Shown here piece after piece: positions 17,396 to 26,770 of a stretch of DNA of 64,000 nt; the first letter of the stretch is position 1; each line of letters begins with the position of its first letter. Position numbers and translations under genes: made by a program. The notes beneath the pieces were generated by a model. That model was not told where the DNA came from. It ran no database searches and saw only the letters and a program-made list of their open reading frames with translations. Source of the stretch: Candidatus Bathyoplasma sp. NZ (GTDB lineage: Bacteria > Bacillota_I > Bacilli_A > MAG-NZ); assembly GCA_013332095.1 (NCBI GenBank), contig JABENI010000013.1:18478-82477 (forward strand), read 5' to 3'.

Positions 17396-18150
17396 AAGGT
17401 TTTCCAAGGACAATCTAAATGATGTAATGCAATTAACCGATCCTGCTTCTGTACCACACTTAGCAGTAGAGCCAATAAATATTCTCTTTTTACCACTTTT
17501 AAGAGCTGAAAACATTTCATCACGCTATTTTTCATTTTTAGCATCATGGATAAAACATATTTCATTTTCAGGAATACTTTTTTTATAAGTTCTTCCTTAA
17601 TATACGGATAAACAGAAAAACGCTTACTATTTGGCATTCCTGTGTCTGAAAATATTATCTGTGTCCCCTTTATTTCATTACTATCATGCTTTCTATACAA
17701 AGATTAATTTTAAAATCAGTAGAGTTAGGAGCATTAGGATAGAGTATTCTAGGGTCTAGCTCCTTCTTATTCCCATTGCACACTCTGCGAAGTTGTCCAT
17801 AAGACTGGCTACAAAGTCTGTTCTTTCAGAGGATATAATTTTTGTTTCATCTTTTGGAATTGGTAGATTAAGCATATCGGAAGTCTGTATATCGGCAACA
17901 TTTTTGAATATTGTAGTAAGTTTTGTTAAATTTATAAAATTAGCAAAGCGATTTTTCATGCAATAGCCTGTGCCTTCTGGTGCAAGTTCTAATGATGAAA
18001 CAACTTCACCAAACTGACTAACTCAACTATCAAAGAAAGTTAAATCACGTTTTTTTAGTTCATTATTTTGTAAATATCTTTGCAGTATAAATAGTTTTGC
18101 CATACTATTGCTAATAGGTATCCAGTTGCGAAAACTACTCCTCTTTCATC
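17396..18150 (-). pseudogene. 5' part of the element-encoded SNF2-type helicase, broken
   Basis: Pieces in different frames rebuild a continuous helicase segment: GVVFATG, PISNSMAKLFILQRYLQ, SQFGEVVSSLELAPEGTGY, then RFANFINLTKLTTIFKNVAD with IQTSDMLNLPIPK, LDPRILYPNAPN, TQIIFSDTGMPNSKRFSVY, MFSALKSGKKRIFIGST and finally DRLIALHHLDCPWK. A TGA stands where the family has a conserved Trp (FDS*VSQFG, about 18022). The segment ends at CPWK near 17396 and picks up again at PSDF near 14570, so the insertion point is defined to within a few codons. Upstream it meets the direct repeat at 18183. Confidence 0.7.
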
Positions 18151-18182
18151 TCATTTTCTTCCCTAATATACTGTGTTTTCAT

Positions 18183-18421
18183 AATCAATATATAAAATTT
18201 GTTACAATATCTGTATCTTAATTTTTTGTTGCCTTCCAAAACCATTTAGCAATATTGTTAGTTATACCTTATCTAATAGGACACAAAATTGGAAATGTAA
18301 GAAAATTTATTGGCGATAATAATTGAGATTGCCAATTGCTATACAATCTAATTTTTATTGTGATGATTCCTCAGTCAATAAATGTTTTAGCATTTGCTCT
18401 GGATTTTCAATAAATTGTTTG
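18183..18421. repeat. Direct repeat, right copy
   Basis: Contains the 3' end of the AAA ATPase gene (last 22 codons) plus about 170 bases downstream. Aligns with 12017-12265. This is presumably the parental copy, because here the coding part belongs to an intact gene. Confidence 0.85.
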
Positions 18422-19086
18422 TATAACTGATATATTTCAGTTTCTTTATAAGATATTTGATTTATTCCAGTACTGGTTATTTCATAGATAGTAGCATTTG
18501 GATAAGACAATAATATTGGAGAATGAGTAGCAATAATAAATTGCGAGTTATCCTTAACTAAATTATTTATCTCAATCATCAAGGTCATTTGTCGTATTGG
18601 AGATAGCGCTGATTCTGGTTCGTCAAGAATGTATAATCCCTTCCCACAGAATCTGTTTTGAACCAAAGAAAGAAAGCTTTCCCCATGAGACTGATGGTGT
18701 AGTGAGCGCTCCCCATAACCGGTAACACCAATTTCATCAATATTAGTAGCAACATTGTAAAAACTTTCGGCTCTTAAAAAATAACCATCTTTAGGATAGG
18801 CAGACCTGATTATCGTTATATATTCGGCTAATTCAGGAAAATCATCATTGGTAGAAAAATTAAAATGCTTTGATCCTCCTTCGCTATTAAATCCTACATT
18901 TGCAGCAATAGCTTCAATAATAGTTGATTTACCAGTTCCATTTTCACCTATGAAAAAGGTGACATCTTTGGTGAAGTTTATTGATTTTTTCAAATTAAGA
19001 AATTTAATTAAAGGTAAGTCATTTAAATAAGAGGATTTTGGTAGTCCTCCATTATACCTAATTTTGTTAATGTATCTGCTATCCAT
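18355..19086 (-). CDS. AAA family ATPase, ABC/SMC-like (COG3910-like)
   Basis: 243 residues from ATG 19086, with AGGAG 8 bases upstream. Walker A is FFIGENGTGKSTIIEAIA (about residues 45-62). GYGERSLHHQSHGESFLSLV contains the signature-like SHGES. Walker B is LYILDEPESALSP, followed by FIIATHSPILLSYP with the switch histidine. This compact predicted-ATPase family is widespread in bacteria; its role is poorly defined and some members are linked to defence or RNA repair loci. There is no clear effector next to it. Its last 22 codons are duplicated at 12199, fused to a primase fossil. The gene itself looks intact. Confidence 0.75.
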   Translation of the reverse strand: MDSRYINKIRYNGGLPKSSYLNDLPLIKFLNLKKSINFTKDVTFFIGENGTGKSTIIEAIAANVGFNSEGGSKHFNFSTNDDFPELAEYITIIRSAYPKDGYFLRAESFYNVATNIDEIGVTGYGERSLHHQSHGESFLSLVQNRFCGKGLYILDEPESALSPIRQMTLMIEINNLVKDNSQFIIATHSPILLSYPNATIYEITSTGINQISYKETEIYQLYKQFIENPEQMLKHLLTEESSQ

Positions 19087-19453
19087 AAAATCTTCTCCTT
19101 TAATCAACATATATATTAAATTGTATCATTTATGTATTTTAAATAACAGCCATTCTTTACTTTTTCAAAAAATCACTACTAAGCACATTTTTAATTCCTA
19201 ATCGTATAAACAATTTTGATTATCTAAATTATTTAAAAATTTTTCGTTTTTTTGTCTATTCATTAATTATGATTACTAATTCCTGATAGAAGTTTTTATT
19301 ATTAGTTCTATATTTAATTATTTTAAATCAACTTCCAAATTTTTCTCTAATTTGCTGGCTAAAATTAACTTCTTGACAAAATTATCCAGTTTATGAAAAC
19401 CAAATACATCAATTCTAAATTGTTTTAACTTGTCTCTAAAATATTATATATGT

Positions 19454-19480
19454 AAAAAAGAATGGAGACCATTCTTTTTT
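19454..19480 (-). terminator. Terminator after the HTH-TPR regulator
   Basis: Inverted repeat AAAAGAATGG AGA CCATTCTTTT with T/A runs on both sides, so it could act in both directions. The rest of the 19111-19453 gap is AT-rich with no gene I can support. Confidence 0.75.
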
Positions 19481-19483
19481 ATA

Positions 19484-20719
19484 TTATTTCTGTAACAATC
19501 TATTTTGTATTTCCATTACTGTTTTATATTTGCTATTCATTGCTTGAAATTCTACTAAATAGTTTAAGAAAATCTTATAAAAATAATTATACTTACTTTT
19601 GGTTTCAATTAATTTTATGTTTTGCGTAATTGTATTTTTAATATTGTACAAATCATCAAATAGAGAACTTTCTATTACTTTCATAACTACATTTAAATAA
19701 TCAGATTTTATTTCTTTAGCATTCAAAATTTTTTCATAATGTCTAAACAATGACGCATTTTTCATAAATGCACAACATTCTAAAATATATATTGTACTCT
19801 CATCTTTAAAGTTATTTTTTACCATACCAAGCATTTCTATCGCTTCCTCATAGTTCCCATATGCTTTTTCAATTAAACCTCTTAAAAGATAAATTTCGTT
19901 ATTTTTTGCATTTTTAAATAAACTAATTTTAGAAATATAAATTTGCGCTTCTTCATACAGTTCATTAAAAATTAACAACAATATTCTATAAAAATATAAA
20001 TCGTACAATCTCGTAAAAATCATTTTCTCATTGATTGCTTTTTCCAATTTTAAGTACATCTCATAAGCTAATATCGGATGATTCAAATAAACGTGAATTC
20101 GATATTTCAAAAGATCTATTAGGACGTTTAAAGATAAATGTTCAACACTAAATCTCGATAAAATTTCCACATAATTTAGACCAACTTTAAAATTATATTT
20201 ATCTGTTTCATATAAAGCGATAAAATACATCAAAGCTTTTAACTCATAATCTCTTAAACTTTTCAACATATTATTTAAGACAATGATTTCTTTTAGAGCC
20301 TCTGGATAGCTGTAAAAATAAAGATATCCACCTAATCTAATCAAAACTGCACTCGCTCCATTACCTTTAGTTATAAATTTTTCTAAATACCTCTTCATTT
20401 CAAGATCATTTTTTTCAAACATCAAATCAATAAAAAATTTTAGTTCAAACAAATAATCTTTATTATTTAAATCTGATAAATCCATACCCATTTTAGTCAT
20501 TATTTCTTTGACGTAATAATTATCTGGATGACACTGACCGTTCTCAATTTTACTCAAGTAACTAATACTACAGATTCCTTTGGCAATTTCAGATTGAGTT
20601 AATTCACCCTCTTTTCTCTTATTTTTAATTGCTATTGCTAAAACTTCATTGTTCTTTAAAAAGTTAATCTCTTTTTTTCTCTTAGCGATTATTTTTTCGA
20701 CTTTTTTAATATCTATCAT
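19484..20719 (-). CDS. HTH plus TPR-like regulator (RRNPP-like architecture)
   Basis: 411 residues. Residues about 28-75 form an XRE-type helix-turn-helix (RKEGELTQSEIAKGICSISY, LSKIENGQCHPD). The remainder is helical and repeat-like (KNAKNNEIYLLRGLIEKAYG, NYEEAIEMLGMVKNNFK), matching TPR-containing Rgg/PlcR/Rap-type regulators, some of which bind secreted peptides. No adjacent small peptide gene was found, so peptide sensing is only a possibility. ATG 20719 has AGGTG 7 bases upstream; a GTG three codons earlier overlaps that site. Confidence 0.72.
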   Translation of the reverse strand: MIDIKKVEKIIAKRKKEINFLKNNEVLAIAIKNKRKEGELTQSEIAKGICSISYLSKIENGQCHPDNYYVKEIMTKMGMDLSDLNNKDYLFELKFFIDLMFEKNDLEMKRYLEKFITKGNGASAVLIRLGGYLYFYSYPEALKEIIVLNNMLKSLRDYELKALMYFIALYETDKYNFKVGLNYVEILSRFSVEHLSLNVLIDLLKYRIHVYLNHPILAYEMYLKLEKAINEKMIFTRLYDLYFYRILLLIFNELYEEAQIYISKISLFKNAKNNEIYLLRGLIEKAYGNYEEAIEMLGMVKNNFKDESTIYILECCAFMKNASLFRHYEKILNAKEIKSDYLNVVMKVIESSLFDDLYNIKNTITQNIKLIETKSKYNYFYKIFLNYLVEFQAMNSKYKTVMEIQNRLLQK

Positions 20720-20826
20720 TTTTTTCACCTACTTTCTTAACTCTATTTTAAATAAAAAAATGATTTTTTGAAACACTAAACAGTTGAAAAATAATTTTTT
20801 TCTTTTCACACTCTATGAGTAGCGCG

Positions 20827-20991
20827 TTATTTTAACATGACCAATGCACTGTAAGAGTAAACTTGTTCTCTACCATCGTACATAATTGATATTTGATATT
20901 TAATATCAATTACAGCTTTTCCTCTGATAAAATCATTTATTGCAGTTTCTAAATCTTCTTCGTGCTCAAAATCAAAAATTTTTACTTTCAC
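20827..20991 (-). CDS. Cse60-like small protein
   Basis: 54 residues from GTG 20991, with GGTGG 6 bases upstream. The sequence begins MKVKIFDFEHEEDLETAIND, then VIDIKYQISIMYDG and YSYSALVML. This matches the small Cse60 family, a sigma-E controlled sporulation protein in Bacillus that is also found in non-sporing Bacillota. It lies downstream of nth behind a terminator hairpin. Its presence alone is not evidence for sporulation. Confidence 0.7.
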   Translation of the reverse strand: MKVKIFDFEHEEDLETAINDFIRGKAVIDIKYQISIMYDGREQVYSYSALVMLK

Positions 20992-21006
20992 TTTATACCA
21001 CCAATC

Positions 21007-21029
21007 AAAAAAGGAGATTTAATCTCCTT
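21007..21029 (-). terminator. Terminator after nth
   Basis: Perfect palindrome AAGGAGATTTAATCTCCTT followed by six T on the minus strand, directly after the nth stop codon. Confidence 0.75.
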
Positions 21030-21041
21030 ATATTATACAAT

Positions 21042-21686
21042 CTATTTTGTTTTTTTCTTGTTGATTTTTGCGTAATAATTACAATAACTAGTTAATTCAC
21101 ATTGGTCACAATGAGGTCTTCTACTAGTACAATGATATCGACCAAAAAAAATAAAACAGTGATGTAGTTTATTCCATTTTTCTTTCGGTAACTTTTTCGC
21201 TAACTTTTTTTCAACTGTCAAAACTGAATCGTTTTCAGATGCCAGACCTAAACGTTTAGCTATTCTTTCTACATGAGTATCTACAGGTATCGCGGGAATA
21301 TCAAACCCTACCGCTCTAACGACATTTGCTGTTTTTCTACCTACTCCGCTTAAACTAATTAAATTTTCAATCTCTTTAGGTACTTTCGAATCAAAATTGT
21401 CAACTAACGAGTTAACACAATTTTTAATATTTTTCGCTTTATTTCTGTACAAACCAATTCTTCTAATTACTTCTTCTATCGCTACTACATCAGCTTTTTG
21501 ATAATCTTCCAACGTTTGATAATTTTTAAATAAATTTTCTGTTACTTTATTAACTGCTAAATCTGTTGTCTGAGCTGAGAGCATTACAGCAATTAAAAGT
21601 TCAAATACATTTTTATGATTAAGTTCACATTCAGCATCAGGAAATTTTTTCTCTATTAAATCAGTTATTTGAGCAGTTCTATTCAT
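21042..21686 (-). CDS. nth: Endonuclease III (DNA glycosylase/AP lyase)
   Basis: Base-excision repair enzyme removing oxidised pyrimidines. 214 residues from ATG 21686 (AAGGAG 7 bases upstream, inside the dnaD end). Helix-hairpin-helix LSGVGRKTANVV carries the catalytic Lys; VDTHVERIAKRLG carries the catalytic Asp. The C-terminal 4Fe-4S ligands are C-x6-C-x2-C-x5-C (CTSRRPHCDQCELTSYC). It overlaps the dnaD gene by 8 bases, the same dnaD-nth pairing as in Bacillus. Confidence 0.95.
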   Translation of the reverse strand: MNRTAQITDLIEKKFPDAECELNHKNVFELLIAVMLSAQTTDLAVNKVTENLFKNYQTLEDYQKADVVAIEEVIRRIGLYRNKAKNIKNCVNSLVDNFDSKVPKEIENLISLSGVGRKTANVVRAVGFDIPAIPVDTHVERIAKRLGLASENDSVLTVEKKLAKKLPKEKWNKLHHCFIFFGRYHCTSRRPHCDQCELTSYCNYYAKINKKKTK

Positions 21687-22269
21687 TAAAGAACTCCTTA
21701 AATTTTGAAATATCAAACTGAGGATCACTATTTTCACTACTTAAAATTTTATCAATGTACTCAATACCAATTTTATTTACCTGCACTGCTTTTAAAAGTG
21801 CACTTTTTATTTTATTCAATGGATAATCCCATGATTTAACAATTTCTAATTCTTTTGAAGAAAAATTTCTTCTAAATTCTTTTTCTAAAATATCAATAAT
21901 TTCTTTTGTTTTTTCTATTTTATTTTGGAGATTGTAGTCGTTACAATCTCCCTTTTCAATCTCAATAATTTTATCTAAAGTTTTAAAAACATCAAAAAAT
22001 TCTTCTAAAACTCCATCTATTTTTACAATTTTGTTTTCAATAAATCCTTTATTTTCTAAGCTTTCTATTTTTAACCCTAAATCATCAATTATTAAGGTAG
22101 TCTTTTCTGACAACTCAATAATTGATAAAAAATTTTCATTGGCAATTTGCATTTTAAATAAATGCATTAAAATAACTAATTCAATTTCATCAATACCTAA
22201 TTTCAAATAATTTTCAAACAACAATTTTTCGTAGTTTATATATTCTTTTTTTAAAAAATAACTATTCAT
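21679..22269 (-). CDS. dnaD: DnaD-family replication initiation protein
   Basis: Primosome protein that remodels DNA at the origin and helps load the helicase in Bacillota. 196 residues: an N-terminal winged-helix part (LGIDEIELVILMHLFKMQIA ... FLSIIELSEKTTL) and a C-terminal DnaB_2-like helical domain with SWDYPLNKIKSALLKAVQ. The second domain's usual YxxxIxxxW motif is replaced by a shorter end (YIDKILSSE). The call is strengthened by the overlapping nth gene. Confidence 0.82.
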   Translation of the reverse strand: MNSYFLKKEYINYEKLLFENYLKLGIDEIELVILMHLFKMQIANENFLSIIELSEKTTLIIDDLGLKIESLENKGFIENKIVKIDGVLEEFFDVFKTLDKIIEIEKGDCNDYNLQNKIEKTKEIIDILEKEFRRNFSSKELEIVKSWDYPLNKIKSALLKAVQVNKIGIEYIDKILSSENSDPQFDISKFKEFFNE

Positions 22270-22331
22270 ATTATTTCACCTCTTATATTTATCTATCTAT
22301 TTGCCAAAATATTGTCTGAATTTTCGATTAT

Positions 22332-23030
22332 TTATCCGTACAATTCATCAAAGTATTCGTCAAAGTTCCTTATTATCATATATTTTCCTAAAATCAAATC
22401 CATTGATTTCAATAACCCAGTTAAAAAAGCATCTCTGTGGTTAATTTCATGTCTTATAATTAACTTTTCTCCTACTGTGTCAAATATCGCTTCATGTGAT
22501 GCTAATACATCGTTTAGTCTAATGCTCTGAATATTTTTAACATCTATATTCATAATTTTAGCATATTCTTTTGCTGTACCACTAGGTTTATCTTTTTTAT
22601 TTAATTCGTGTATCTCTAACAAGTCTTTTTTGTTAAATTCCAGATTTAACTGTTTTAAAATTTTATACATTTGACTTGCCCCATAGGCAAAGTTGGGCAC
22701 AAAAATTAAACTAGTTCTATTTTTCTCAGCCAAATCAATTAATTGTTCTCTATCTTGATCAATGTATCCAGTTGTTCCTGTTATAACTTTAATTTCATTT
22801 CTCAGTGCAACCTCTAAATTTTTTATTCCTGTTGGACTAGAAAAATCGATTACTAAATCTACTACATGACGCCTTAGTACTTCTTTTAAATTTTCAAACA
22901 CAGGTACTGTAGTAAATATTTGTTCAGTGTCTACCCCCGCAACTACATTATATCTATCACGAGCATTCAAAATTCGGTAAACATAAGAACCCATTTTTCC
23001 GTTTATACCTATTATTACAATATTAATCAT
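22332..23030 (-). CDS. dapB: 4-hydroxy-tetrahydrodipicolinate reductase
   Basis: NAD(P)H-dependent step of lysine and meso-diaminopimelate synthesis. 232 residues, on the short side. The Rossmann start INIVIIGINGKMGSYVYRIL, DLVIDFSSPTGIK, VITGTTGYIDQ and FVPNFAYGAS are typical. The substrate-binding motif reads EIHELNKKDKPSGTAKEYA, with Glu-Leu where many enzymes have His-His. GGGGGGAAAAG precedes the ATG. It follows rnc, 73 bases away, possibly in one operon with plsX-rnc. Confidence 0.9.
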   Translation of the reverse strand: MINIVIIGINGKMGSYVYRILNARDRYNVVAGVDTEQIFTTVPVFENLKEVLRRHVVDLVIDFSSPTGIKNLEVALRNEIKVITGTTGYIDQDREQLIDLAEKNRTSLIFVPNFAYGASQMYKILKQLNLEFNKKDLLEIHELNKKDKPSGTAKEYAKIMNIDVKNIQSIRLNDVLASHEAIFDTVGEKLIIRHEINHRDAFLTGLLKSMDLILGKYMIIRNFDEYFDELYG

Positions 23031-23103
23031 CTTTTCCCCCCATTCAAGGGTTTTAAAAACCCCTATATATAAATATGCAGAATATTTGATAAGGGGTAGT
23101 GTT

Positions 23104-23796
23104 TTAAGCTAATTTATTTAATGCTTCTTTAGCTGCATTTTGTTCAGCCTCTTTTTTTGTCTTTCCCACACCGATACCCATTTTTATATTATCCATATAA
23201 ACTGAGATCGTAAAAGTTCTATCGTGTGCTGGTCCTTCGTTTTTAATTAACTTGTAAGTTATCGAACGTTTTTTATCAGCCTGCACAAATTCTTGTAGAC
23301 TGCTTTTATAATCTTCAAATATTAATGAATCATTAACAATTTCATCTACTAAATATTTTTCTAAAATTTCAAAAATTGTTGCTAGTCCTTGATCTAGATA
23401 AATCGCCCCTAACAATGCTTCAAAAGCATCGGATAAAGTTGAACATTTTTTTCTTCCTGCAGAACTTTCTTCTCCTCTACCTAAAAGTAAAATAGCACCT
23501 AAATCAAGTTCTTTAGCTACTTTACACAGTGCACTTTCGCAGACATTTTTAGCTCTTTTTTTAGTTAGATACCCTTCATCTTTTAACGGATATATCTGGT
23601 AAAGAAAATCCGAAACTACTATTTCTAAAACGGCATCTCCTAAAAATTCTAATCTCTCATTCGAACATAAATCATTTTCATTAGCGTACGAAGAGTGAGT
23701 AAAAGCTTGTTTCAGTAAACCTATGTTATTGAACTTTACATTTATTTTATTTTCAAATTCTTTTAATTTTTGAAGATAATTATTTTTGTCCATCAT
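23104..23796 (-). CDS. rnc: Ribonuclease III
   Basis: Double-strand-specific endoribonuclease for rRNA and mRNA processing. About 230 residues from the ATG at 23796, 6 bases after AAAGGA and inside the plsX end. The catalytic motif NERLEFLGDAVLE is present, with the second acidic site in SDAFEALLGAIYLD. A double-stranded RNA-binding domain ends the protein (KTKKEAEQNAAKEALNKL). The plsX-rnc order is common in Bacillota. Confidence 0.95.
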   Translation of the reverse strand: MMDKNNYLQKLKEFENKINVKFNNIGLLKQAFTHSSYANENDLCSNERLEFLGDAVLEIVVSDFLYQIYPLKDEGYLTKKRAKNVCESALCKVAKELDLGAILLLGRGEESSAGRKKCSTLSDAFEALLGAIYLDQGLATIFEILEKYLVDEIVNDSLIFEDYKSSLQEFVQADKKRSITYKLIKNEGPAHDRTFTISVYMDNIKMGIGVGKTKKEAEQNAAKEALNKLA

Positions 23797-24778
23797 CCAA
23801 TATCCTTTTTTGAATTTTTTCAATCATTTTATTTTTGACAGTTTCTCTAGCTAAAAGAATTGCATTACAATATTCATGTTCATTGCTCGAGCCATGTGCT
23901 TTTATGCAAGGTGCCTGTACACCTAACAAAATTGCTCCTCCAACATCTGATGCACCCAACGCTTCTTTTACCGATTTTAAATTTTTCCTCATGAACAAAT
24001 AACCGATTTTTCCAGATAAATTTTCAGTTATCTTTTCTTTTAAAATATTAGAAAAAGTTTTTAATGCGCCTTCAGCTGTTTTTAAAATCATATTTCCGGT
24101 AAATCCATCTGTCACTACGATATCTGCTTCAGTTGCTAAAATATTTTGTCCTTCGACATTTCCGATAAAATTAATTCTGGGATTATCTTTTAATAATTGA
24201 TAAGTTTCTTTTTCTAATTCTCTCCCTTTACCTTCTTCAATGCCGTTATTAATTAACGCTACTTTTGGATTTTCAATATTAAAAATTTCTTGTAAATAAA
24301 TTGTTGCACAATTGGCATACTGAAGCAAATATTCTGCTTTACTTTCTAGATTAGCGCCGACATCTAAAAATAAAAATTTACCATTTTTTTTAGGAATAAA
24401 TGGGGCTAATGCCGTTCTTTTAATTCCTTTTATTCTTTTAACTATTAAGTGGGCACCTGCAATATAAGCTCCGGTGGAACCAGCAGTTATAAATGCATCT
24501 GCCTGCTTATCTTTAACAGCATGCAGCCCTAATGCCATCGAAGTTTCTTTATCTCTTCTCATTTTTTGGATAGCTTCTTTTTCTTCCATTGAAACTACTA
24601 ATTCTGTATGCACCATTTTAATCCTATCATTTTCACTGATATATTTTTCCATTTCTTTTTGATTACCAAAAAGCGTAAGTTCAATATCGTCACATTTTTT
24701 CACGGCTTCTAAAGCAGCTAAACAAGTAATCCTTGGAGCAAAATCTCCCCCCATTGCATCAATAGATATTTTAATCAT
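23780..24778 (-). CDS. plsX: Phosphate acyltransferase PlsX
   Basis: Converts acyl-ACP to acyl phosphate for membrane phospholipid synthesis, upstream of PlsY. 332 residues, normal length. Family motifs: ISIDAMGGDFAP at the N-terminus, FITAGSTGAYIAGAH, LDVGANLESKAEYL and TDGFTGNMILKTAEG. It lies 8 bases after recG and overlaps rnc. FapR and acpP, frequent neighbours, are absent. Confidence 0.95.
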   Translation of the reverse strand: MIKISIDAMGGDFAPRITCLAALEAVKKCDDIELTLFGNQKEMEKYISENDRIKMVHTELVVSMEEKEAIQKMRRDKETSMALGLHAVKDKQADAFITAGSTGAYIAGAHLIVKRIKGIKRTALAPFIPKKNGKFLFLDVGANLESKAEYLLQYANCATIYLQEIFNIENPKVALINNGIEEGKGRELEKETYQLLKDNPRINFIGNVEGQNILATEADIVVTDGFTGNMILKTAEGALKTFSNILKEKITENLSGKIGYLFMRKNLKSVKEALGASDVGGAILLGVQAPCIKAHGSSNEHEYCNAILLARETVKNKMIEKIQKRILDDGQK

Positions 24779-24786
24779 AGTATCAC

Positions 24787-26730
24787 CTAAAAATTCCTTC
24801 TTAATTTTTCTAAATATTTTTTAAAAATAAAATTGTTTTTGTCATCAATATTATATACTATTTTTGACGCATCTTCTTTACAAATTGTTAAAATTTTTAA
24901 ATCTTCTTTAAGATTTGCATATTTAAACATTGGTATTCCCGATTGCCTTATCCCTAAATAGTCTCCTGGTCCTCTCAATTTTAAATCCTCTTCGCTCAAT
25001 TTAAAACCATCATCAATCTCTTCAATTATTTTTAATCTTTTAGTCGATTTATCACTAACTAAATAACAATAACTTTGATAATCTCCTCTACCTACTCTAC
25101 CTCTAAGTTGATGAAGTTGGCTTAAGCCATAACGCTCAGCATCTAAAATTAACATTACTGTTGCATCTTTAAAATCTAACCCTACTTCAACTACTGTCGT
25201 TGCGATTAAACAATTAAATTTTTTTTCTTTAAATTTACGCAAAACTTCATCTTTTTCATCGTTAGTCATTTTACCATGTAAAACTCCGTATTTAACATTA
25301 ATTTTATTTTTAACTAATTCGCATACTTCATCGATGTGATAATAATCTAATTTTTCACTTTCGTTGACCAAAGGAGCAATGATAAAGACCTGCCTATTTT
25401 TCAGTATTTGCTCATTGATTTTATCAAAAGCACTATCAATTTTATTATATTTTAAATACTTAGTTATTATTTTTTTTCTACCTGTCGGTATTGATAGGAT
25501 ATTACTAACATCTAAATCATAAAAAATTGCACTTGCTAACGTCCTCGGTATTGGAGTAGCTGTCAAATATAAAAGGTTAGGATTATCTCCTTTTTCGTTT
25601 AATAAATTTCTTTGATTAACTCCGAAACGATGTTGCTCATCAATAATAGCCAATCCTAAATTTTTATAAATTACCTCTTTTTGAAAAATTGCATGTGTCC
25701 CAATTAAAAATAATATTTTTCCGTTAGCTAAATTTTCTAAAATTTGCTTTCTTTGTTTAGCTTTTATACTTGAACTCAATAATGCTACTTGCTCACTATT
25801 AAAATACTTTTGAAAATTATTAAAATGCTGACTAGCTAAAACTTCGGTAGGGGCCATCAACACACTTTGATAACTATCTCTGTTGACAATTAAGCTAGCT
25901 AAAAAAGATACAATTGTCTTACCACTTCCAACATCTCCTTGCACCAATCTAACCATCGGAGTATCTTTCTTTAAGTCCTTTAAAATTTCCTCTAAAGTAG
26001 CAACTTGTGAAGTTGTCAGTTCAAACGGTATTTGCTGATATAATTCATTCAAGTAGTCCTTATCTACATCAACTTTTATTCCCTTATTGTTCATTTTTTC
26101 TTTATTTAAAAACTGTAGTTGAATTTGATAATAAAGTAGCTCTTGGTATTTATTTCGTCGGTAAAATTGTCTGATTTCTTCAAAATTATTAGGTGCATGG
26201 GCTACTCTAACTAACTGTTTTAAGTTAATTAATTTATATTTTTCTAATAGATAATTAGGTAAACTCTCTTCAAGGTTATCGTATTGTTTTTCAACAGCCA
26301 ATTTAAGTGATTTTTGAAACGTTTTTAAAGTAATTGTCCCTAAGTCATAATGTAAAATTATTTTTTCATATTTAAATTTAATATCCGCTGCTGTAATTTT
26401 GTCGTTATTTAATTTTCCTATTACCAATATTTTTTTTTGAACAGTCAAATGTTTTTTCAAAAAATTGCGATTAAAAATAGAAACCAAATAATTTTTGTTT
26501 TCATACTCTAAATAAAAACTCATCCTATTCAAATTTCTTCTTATATATTGTGTTTTCGGTTCACTGACAACGGTACCGATACAAGTAATTTTATCCTCTT
26601 CAATTCCTAGATTGCATTCAGTAAATTTTTTCGGAAAATAAAGTAATAAATCTCTAGTTGTAAAAATACCAATTTCGTTTAATTTTTTTTCTAAACTCAT
26701 TCCTACTCCAGTTAGGTCTCTAATGTCCAT
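24787..26730 (-). CDS. recG: ATP-dependent DNA helicase RecG
   Basis: Branch-migrating helicase that rescues stalled forks. 647 residues from ATG 26730 (MDIRDLTGVG), with GAGG upstream; longer frames run back through a terminator and the previous gene. The wedge/OB region is N-terminal. Motor motifs are QGDVGSGKTIVSFLA (Walker A), IIDEQHRFGVNQR (DEQH box), LYLTATPIPRTLA and QLHQLRGRVGRGDYQSYC. Length is slightly below the usual 680. Confidence 0.95.
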   Translation of the reverse strand: MDIRDLTGVGMSLEKKLNEIGIFTTRDLLLYFPKKFTECNLGIEEDKITCIGTVVSEPKTQYIRRNLNRMSFYLEYENKNYLVSIFNRNFLKKHLTVQKKILVIGKLNNDKITAADIKFKYEKIILHYDLGTITLKTFQKSLKLAVEKQYDNLEESLPNYLLEKYKLINLKQLVRVAHAPNNFEEIRQFYRRNKYQELLYYQIQLQFLNKEKMNNKGIKVDVDKDYLNELYQQIPFELTTSQVATLEEILKDLKKDTPMVRLVQGDVGSGKTIVSFLASLIVNRDSYQSVLMAPTEVLASQHFNNFQKYFNSEQVALLSSSIKAKQRKQILENLANGKILFLIGTHAIFQKEVIYKNLGLAIIDEQHRFGVNQRNLLNEKGDNPNLLYLTATPIPRTLASAIFYDLDVSNILSIPTGRKKIITKYLKYNKIDSAFDKINEQILKNRQVFIIAPLVNESEKLDYYHIDEVCELVKNKINVKYGVLHGKMTNDEKDEVLRKFKEKKFNCLIATTVVEVGLDFKDATVMLILDAERYGLSQLHQLRGRVGRGDYQSYCYLVSDKSTKRLKIIEEIDDGFKLSEEDLKLRGPGDYLGIRQSGIPMFKYANLKEDLKILTICKEDASKIVYNIDDKNNFIFKKYLEKLRRNF

Positions 26731-26743
26731 TTTTACCTCTTCA

Positions 26744-26770
26744 AAAAAATGCGAATTATTTCGCATTTTA
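26744..26770 (-). terminator. Terminator between the fakA-like gene and recG
   Basis: Inverted repeat AAAATGCGAA ... TTCGCATTTT with a short loop and seven T on the minus strand. It overlaps the fakA-like stop codon. Read-through or a nearby promoter must serve recG. Confidence 0.75.

Noticed and set aside
18010..18040. TGA at a conserved Trp in the helicase fossil, suggesting a code with UGA as Trp.
   Set aside because: The same fossil has CAA-to-TAA and Glu-to-TAG changes and frameshifts, and intact genes use TGA as a stop; it is ordinary decay.
12017..18421. The direct repeats as att sites of a site-specific integrase.
   Set aside because: They are far longer than att cores, no integrase gene lies between them, and the match includes diverged non-coding DNA; duplication is a simpler reading.
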